DNA of 64,000 bases from Siphonodentalium dalli (Eukaryota > Mollusca > Scaphopoda > Gadilida > Siphonodentaliidae), in contig CP136066.1 of NCBI GenBank assembly GCA_032622095.1, positions 181,880,716-181,944,715 on the forward strand. The letters run 5' to 3'. Below are positions 57,425-64,000 of this stretch, one piece after another; positions within the stretch are counted from its first letter, which is position 1; each line of letters opens with the position of its first letter. A program made the position numbers and the translations under genes. The notes under the pieces were generated by a model. It was not told the DNA's origin and searched no databases. It saw nothing but the letters and a program-made list of their open reading frames with translations.

Positions 57425-59340
57425 TATTTGTTCAATGTTTCCAAAGTTCCCATTCAGAACAGGTCTGAACTTCAAACAGTTACCACGACTCTGCATGGTG
57501 GAATGCGATATCTACAGGCGTTGCCGGTGCAGAGATGTGTCGCATGATCTATAGTATATTACTAAAGTTGCTAGGTGCCCTCTCATACCGTCACACAGTG
57601 CCTATACATGACGTTTCAAATCCGAAACCAACATATATACTTTTCCCTCAGATGAAACCATATTATTTAAATATACTGCATGGTGTATTCAGAAATTCAG
57701 AATGGACGCTTATCCAATTTCTTCATTAAATTGTCACTCTCTGGTCTAATTTCGCATCAGGCGTGGCAACACCAACATTGAGTCCATTACCAATAATCAG
57801 TATTAGCATTGGTGTCAACGAAGGAGCCCCTGTGTGCGGCGATATTTCACAATGTGTCAGTATTTGACGATTAATTGATACCCATTAAGATATGCTAATG
57901 CTATCAACTCTAATTCGCAGAAATTAATTAGCGATATCAGCGATCTCTGGTAACTGAAACCATATTGTTCTAAAGCCGGGGTCTGCAGCAATGACGTGGT
58001 TTGATGCCCAATCTGTTCCGCTTCGATTTATTTATCTAGAATGCATAAATCAATGGGTTTGTTTAGCCTGTCTCGTGCCAACAAGCTGCTCCCAGTGGGA
58101 TCCTGTTATTTCTCTGTCTTTACCTATTATTTCGTACCATTTGTGATATCTCATATATCACGATGGTTAGCGTTTGGTGATAGATTCGATTAAGAATTAG
58201 ATAGAGAAATGGGAAAAGCGCGTTTCTCCGAATTATAGTTCCATCAAATGGAATTATTTTCACCCCGATCACATGTAGTTATGCTAGACTTATGTTTCCA
58301 TCAAATATAAGTATTCTCACCTGATCACATGTGTTTACGTGGCAATAAACGTATACTACTATACCTTTATTCGATCAGAAAAAGCGTTTTCGTCGATAAT
58401 ATAGGGTAACTTATTTCACTACCGGCTCATGCATGCACATTATATCATTAAAGTTGACTTATCAAACTTGATATCGAAGAAATATCACTTGTACATTTCT
58501 ATACCCGAAACTATAGTGGTGTGGCCGTATATTGATCAATTCATATATGGGGGTGTTGATAGCCAGTTAGTGTCGTGTCACAACTCCATCAAAAAATCAC
58601 CACGCCATCCATGACCATATTCAAACTTAACCCTTCGTCTTCTCAAATGTAAACAAAACACACAAGGTAATCACTTAATTATGTCTAATTATGTCTAAAT
58701 TGATCATCAGTATACACCGCAAAAATTGCGCATTCTAAGTATGTTAAAATCAATGGGCGTCATCAATTTGATGATGATCTGAGACTGAGTGTTCACAAAT
58801 GTTCACTACTTTGCAAATCCCAAGGAATTCTGAGTATATAATAGTGTTTACTTTAAACGTATTTTATTGCGAATTAATTTACAACGGGATTGGGGAACGA
58901 GTAACGTACATAATGTCGCGTTCCAAAACAGCAATAGTGTTGAAGTGATACTCTGCACAACTCAAGACATAATATACACAAGTAAAGATATTGTGATAAA
59001 CACCAACGTGTCTGGGGCTCAGGTGGGCCATGAATCTTTACTCTAGCTACAATTGTAGAGATCATAATCAACCAGTTCAAAACATGGGAACTCTTTGATG
59101 TTGCTGACAGGGATGTTTATAACAGAGCCAAAAACAGTGCAGAAAATATATTTCTTAGTTAATTTATATTTCTTATATATAAGATATAGGTTAATTGATT
59201 AATACACGAAATATTGATATAACATGCTTATACGGCCTATAATACCGGCTTCGTATGGTCTGAAATATTCTTGCCATTTTCCAGCTATTTTCAATTTTTC
59301 GTACAGAAGTGTAAAAAGGCTCTTTATTTCTACCATATCA
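57425..59340. other. Intergenic DNA without recognised genes
   Basis: A ~50-bp local duplication (TTCCATCAAAT...TATTxTCACC...GATCACATGT) lies at about 58240-58335. No supportable exon. Confidence 0.4.
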
Positions 59341-59347
59341 GGAATAT

Positions 59348-60163
59348 TACGAAAGCGCATTAGGGCCATCCGAAACACACCGCACCTCCAAATATACAAA
59401 TACATAACTCGTTATAATGACTTTCAAGTCGTTATAACGACTTCCAACAACTCGTTATAACGACTTCCAACTAGTTATAACGACTTCCAACAACTCGTTA
59501 TAACGACTTCCGGCAACTCGTTATAACGACTTTCACAACTTGTTATAACGACTTCCGGCAACTCATTATAACGACTTCCTCAACTCGTTATAACGAGTTG
59601 TAGAAATAAAAACAAGTCGTTATAACGACTTGTAATTTTTTCTACAAGTCGTTTTATTATATTTATTTCTAGATAAGTCGACTTGCGATTCGTTTTAAGT
59701 TGCAAGTCGTTATAACGAGTTGTTGGAAGTCGTTATAACGAGTTGTTGGAAGTCGTTATAACGAGTTGCTGGATGTCTTATAACGAGTTGTGGGAAGTCG
59801 TTATAACGAGTTGTTGGATGTCTTATAACGATTTGTTGGAAGTCGTTATAACGTTATAACGAGTTGCAAGTCGTTATAACGAGTTGTTGGAAGTCGTTAA
59901 AACGAGTTGTCGGAAGTCGTTATAACGAGTTGTTGGGTGTCGTTATAACGAATTGTTGGAAGTCGTTATAATGACATGCACGTCGTTATTATGAGTATTG
60001 CAAGACATTATAACGAGTCGTTATAACGAGTTGCTGGAAGTCGTTATAACGACTTGCAAATCGTTTTGACGTGTTGCAAGTCGTTACAACGAGTTGTTAG
60101 AAGTTGTGTATTTGTATATTTGGGGGTGTGGTGTGTTTCGGATGGCGCTAATGGACTTTCGTA
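59348..60163. mobile_element. Foldback element made of an inverted CGTTATAACG satellite
   Basis: The terminal inverted repeats (about 60 bp) contain GCCATCCGAAACACACC and AAATATACAAATAC at 59366-59405, inverted at about 60107-60163. Between them is an array of roughly 21-23 bp monomers, each with the self-complementary core CGTTATAACG. Left of about 59610 the monomers read CGTTATAACGACTTCCAACA; right of about 59690 they read as the inverse. The whole element can therefore fold into one long imperfect hairpin. There is no coding capacity. Confidence 0.85.
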
Positions 60164-60621
60164 TATATAATGCCCGTAGAATGTAATTCAAGTATTTATC
60201 GACCTATTTCGATACCGGGAACAAATCGAAAGTGAATATTATTAGGTGTATTTTGGAGCGAAACCGCCATGTGGATTCTAACAATTATTTGCACCGTAGG
60301 TGAAGTGTCCAATCCGACTTCTATTTATAGTCAGTATATATAATGACTGCAATCCGTACCAAGGCGAAAGCCGTAGCGATTTTGCTTTGCGTCACTTATA
60401 CTATCATGCAATTTTTATCCCGGGTAATTAGTTTATTTCGATATCGGCTCACAATAGCCACAAACAAAAATCCAATCTCGTGATGGGTCAACTTCCCACT
60501 GTGAAGTAGATTATTGAGGAACAAGTGTTGACAAAGAAATATATACACTGCATTATTTATTCAATGCTTTATTATAAAGTTCCCTGTCAGAACGGGTCAG
60601 AACATAAAAAGTTCCTAGGTT

Positions 60622-61007
60622 TTAACCCTTTCAGTGCCAGGGGCCGATCTCATCGGCCCTAATTTACGGTCTGTAAAATCGGCCTTTTTTTTTTATAGAT
60701 TTTTTTGGGTTGAATTTTTTTGGGTATGCTTAAGCATGCTATAGCGAATTTAAAAACAAACTGGATAAAACCTTAGGGGCATGTTATAACTCAAAACTAT
60801 CACCAAGTATTCATAGTAATAATTTTGATGCCCATGAAAAACGTAAAATATTGTTCAAAATAATAACAAATGATGAAAAATTGTTAGGCCAATGCATTCT
60901 CTTATATATGCGAGGTGACATATGGTCGACTCGCATATATAAGAGAATGCATTGGCACAGGGTACATGGGTTGATACAAAAATCGGACTTGGCACTGAAA
61001 GGGTTAA
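60622..61007. mobile_element. TTAA-flanked MITE (CAGTGCC termini) carrying half a hairpin cassette
   Basis: TTAACCCTTTCAGTGCCA and its exact inverse form 18-bp ends including TTAA (piggyBac-like). Inside are GGCCGATCTCATCGGCC, TTACGGTCTGTAAA and, near the right end (60888-60956), one ~69-bp hairpin with TTGTTAG before it and ACAGGGTA after it, exactly as in the right half of the TA-flanked MITE. Confidence 0.8.
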
Positions 61008-61374
61008 TTGTATTATGATATCTGCGGTCATAGCTAGAATAGATATGCAAGCATGATCTAGAGTGGGCTAAACTGGACCCTTCCCCTGCGTCATGTAACA
61101 ATAAAGAGCATTCATTGCCAACTATATCTTGATTTATGGTAAAATTAAGAGTGTTTGCCCAACTTCTGTATTGAAAGTATATCAATTATAAGAGTTAAAA
61201 GAAGCGTGAAAGGCATATAGTCTGGTTATTTTCAAGCGGTACATATATAGTTTGTCATATGTTATTGTCACTTTCTCTTATAGATTGACGTTCATGGTGA
61301 ATTCATTTTTGTTGAAATCGGCTTTCAGCATGTACATTCGAACCAAGCACGTTCTAAATTAACTATCACTGCCA

Positions 61375-62400
61375 CAGGGAAACGTTCAATATCAAAATGC
61401 GGCATATCAACTATAAGATATACTTGTAGCACTCAATCCAGAAGCGTTCAATATCAAAATGGGGCATATCAACTATAGACTTGTATAGACAGCACTAGCT
61501 CCACACCACCGAGAAGCGTTCAATATCAAAATGCGGCATATCAAAAATATAGACTTGCAGCACTCCACTCCACCGAGAAGCGTTCAATGTCAAAATGCGG
61601 AATATCAACTATATTCTTGTAGCACTGCACTCCACCGATAAGCGTACAATATCAACATGCGACATATCAATTATAGACTTGTATAGCACTCCACTCCACC
61701 GGGAAGCGTTCAATATCAAAATGCGGCATATCAACTATAGACTTGTAGCACTCCACTCCGCTCCACAGAGAAGCGTACAATATCAAAATGCGGCATATCA
61801 ACTATAGACTTGTAGACAGCACTCAACTCCACCGGGAAGCGTACAATGTCAAAATGCGACATATCATCCATAGACTTGTAGCTCTCCACTCCACCGGGAA
61901 TCGTATACAATATCAAAATGCGGCATATCAACTATATATATATAGCCTTGTATAGACAGCACTCAACTCCACCGGGAAGCGTACAATATCAAAATTCGGC
62001 ATCTCAACCTCTAGACTTGTAGTACTCAACTCCACCGGGAAGCGTACAGTATCAAAATGCGACATATCATCTATATATATAATATAGACTTGTAGCACTC
62101 CATTCCACATGGAAGCGTTCAATATCAAAATGCGGCATAACAACTATATACTTGTAGCACTCCACTCCACTGGGAAGTGTACAATATCAAAATGCGGCAT
62201 ATCAAATATAGCACTCCACTCCACCGGGAAGCGTTCAATATCAAAATGCGGCATATCAACTATAGACTTGTAGTATTCCACTCCACCGGGAAGCGTACAA
62301 TATCAAAATGCGACATTTCAACTATAAACTTGTAGACAACACTCCACCGGGAAGCGTACAATATCAAAATGCGGTATATCAACTATAGACAGCACTACAC
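61375..62400 (+). repeat. Minisatellite, ~60-70 bp unit, about 15 copies
   Basis: The unit contains AAGCGT(T/A)CAATATCAAAATG, CGGCATATCAACTATA, GACTTGTAG and CACTCCACTCCACCGGG. Copy length varies through small insertions (for example TATATATA and GACAGC). Repetitive open frames through it on either strand are artefacts. Confidence 0.92.
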
Positions 62401-62985
62401 TCCACGAACTTTATTATGGCGGGATAGTCTATCATCTAACAAATAGAATTCTCTGCGCCAATAAAATATTTGCAGAAATCCCATGAATGTCTGGATTAAA
62501 TAAGCCATGATTTAGGTTCTTGCCTCCCACAATGCACACTTCAATTTCGTGTCAAGCTGTTTTATTGCTAATTGAAGCTATCTATTTACGAATGGATGCT
62601 ATCGCAGTTTGGGGATTTATTATTAACAATCCCGCATTTTTCATCATTGCAATAGATCAATGGGCCATGCATGGGAGAGTCGCAGTCAATGTGAACCTGG
62701 GAGAGTAGGGGGAGGTCGTGGGGAAAGAGGAGTTTTGGTGTGTTACCCACTCCTCAACTTCGGTAAAAAAATTCAATAGTTGAAAGTGTAGTTGTCTGAC
62801 ACTTCAGTAGGAAATTTCAGACCAAAAACTAAATTGTTCTGGGTTTTTTTTATTTTCGTTGCTTTTAAACAAGAATGCAAATATTTTCCTGACTATCGGG
62901 GTATCAATTTGGACATTTCCAATAGTTGAACATTTTGGGGTTGGAAAATTCCAATCTAAGGTGTGGTGGCAAATGGTATTTTTCT
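62400..62985. other. Intergenic DNA without recognised genes
   Basis: Nothing supportable beyond short open frames. Confidence 0.4.
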
Positions 62986-63453
62986 TTAACCTTTCAGTGC
63001 CAGGGGTCGATCTCATCGGCCCTAATTTACGGTCTGTAAAATCGGCCCTAAAAATATATATATTTTTTTTTTTAGATTTGTTTTGGGTTGAATATTTTGG
63101 GTATATGCTTAAGCATGCTATAGCGAATTTAAAAAAACCTGGATGAAACCTTAGGGGCATGTTATAACTCAAAACTATCACCAAGTATTCATAGTAATAA
63201 TTTTGATGCCCATGAAAAACGTAAGATTCCCTGGCACTAAACCAACAAATAAGTCTGTTAGAGAATATAAGAAAAAATTATTAAAATTGTAAAAAATTGT
63301 AAAAAATAATAACAAATGATGAAAACTTGTTAGGCCAATGCATTATCTTATATATGCGTGGCGACCTATGGTCGACTCGCATATATAAGAGAATGCATTG
63401 GCACAGGGTATATGGGTTGATACAAAAATCGGACCTGGCACTGAAAGGGTTAA
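62986..63453. mobile_element. TTAA-flanked MITE (CAGTGCC termini), second copy with hairpin
   Basis: Same family as 60622-61007, with one C lost from the left CCC. It carries the hairpin at 63334-63402 and more of the shared spacer (AAAATTATTAAAATTGTAAA) than the first copy. Flanked by TTAA. Confidence 0.8.
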
Positions 63454-63574
63454 CAACCACTTGCAGTCAAGGCGAACATGGGGAACATAGCGCATCTTTA
63501 AATGTGGTGTAGGATATTAGCGATTCGCAGACTTTGCCTCCGCATATGATTGCTTTATAATATTGTATACGTGC

Positions 63575-63860
63575 ATATATACACTGGCAAGTTTGCACGA
63601 CATTTTTGCAGGCATTTTCTCATAGAAAACCCTTTGGTGTCAGAATATAACCAGCAACATGAACATTAAATTCATCTTTACCAAAGCCATGACAGCTAAT
63701 GACATGAGAAGTAAACTTTAGTCGTTCCACATGTAACGGTGCTACTAACACATTTCCTTAAAATACATGCATGATGGTATTTTTGTGAGATGATATTTAC
63801 ATGCACATTTTTATAGCATCGCTACTGGTGTAACTAGTTTAGCTTTTATTTTTCATGGAA
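63575..63860 (+). repeat. Dispersed repeat, partner at 23170-23560
   Basis: Contains GCAAGTTTGCACGACATTTT, GGCATTTTCTCATA, TTTACCAAAGCCATGACAG and GTTCCACATGTAACGGTG in the same order as the partner. Confidence 0.6.
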
Positions 63861-64000
63861 TTATATGTTAAAAGCATTTTTAAAGCATTTTTTCATTCCG
63901 TTTCTGGCACATTGCAGTGACCCCCATCATGTTCTCGAATTATTTTTATAATGCCTGTTGTGTTCCCACTGTTGGCAAACGATTCGAATCAATTTGTTGT

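Noticed and set aside
59400-60110. CRISPR-like array because of regular short repeats
   Set aside because: Monomers are contiguous without unique spacers, invert at the centre, and the genome is clearly animal.
61595-62143. Open frames on both strands in the 61-62 kb minisatellite
   Set aside because: Unit length is not a constant multiple of three and the frames break in most copies.

Overview
This is animal nuclear DNA, AT-rich and gene-poor, with genes split into short exons by large introns. Three genes can be supported, all on the minus strand. They are a first exon of an NPC2-like lipid-binding protein (1876-1957), a divergent calmodulin-like EF-hand gene (three exons in 14793-17320, possibly an ATG-only first exon at 20506) and a complete four-exon HLX/H2.0-type homeobox gene (46025-53953). 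The HLX homeodomain, the calmodulin-type intron positions and the LINE and MITE content all indicate a bilaterian. Introns and spacers crowded with small inverted-repeat elements suggest a marine invertebrate such as a hemichordate, lancelet or lophotrochozoan. I cannot name the phylum from sequence alone.

Layout. 1-2.1 kb: NPC2-like exon 1, with a non-autonomous hAT-type element (8-bp target duplication) downstream of it, probably in its first intron; that element itself carries a Harbinger-like MITE. 2.8-5.9 kb: a dead Jockey/CR1-like LINE. 5.9-14.5 kb: long-inverted-repeat elements, a LINE tail split by a MITE, and several local duplications. 14.8-17.3 kb: calmodulin-like gene. 18-46 kb: no convincing gene apart from a weak signal-peptide exon candidate at 31.04-31.09 kb. 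This stretch is a mosaic of TIR elements, LINE 3' ends, microsatellites and tandem duplications. 46-54 kb: HLX, with a seven-copy ~158-bp array in intron 3, a plausible CCAAT/TATA promoter at 54.02-54.07 kb and a poly(A) signal at 45929. 54-64 kb: intergenic, with more TIR elements, a foldback element built from an inverted satellite (59.3-60.2 kb) and a ~1-kb minisatellite (61.4-62.4 kb).

The most distinctive signal is a ~69-bp near-perfect hairpin, found 16 times or as relics. Two inward-facing copies form the core of a ~450-bp TA-flanked MITE (six copies). The same hairpin block also sits inside two unrelated families flanked by TTAA. This suggests that the hairpin cassette moves independently of, or is captured by, its host elements. 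One MITE copy interrupts a LINE reading frame, and the frame is continuous again if the element and one TA are ignored; this fixes the target duplication.

The three genes show no functional link to each other. Exon structures come from reading splice signals and protein similarity by eye; no alignment or search was run.
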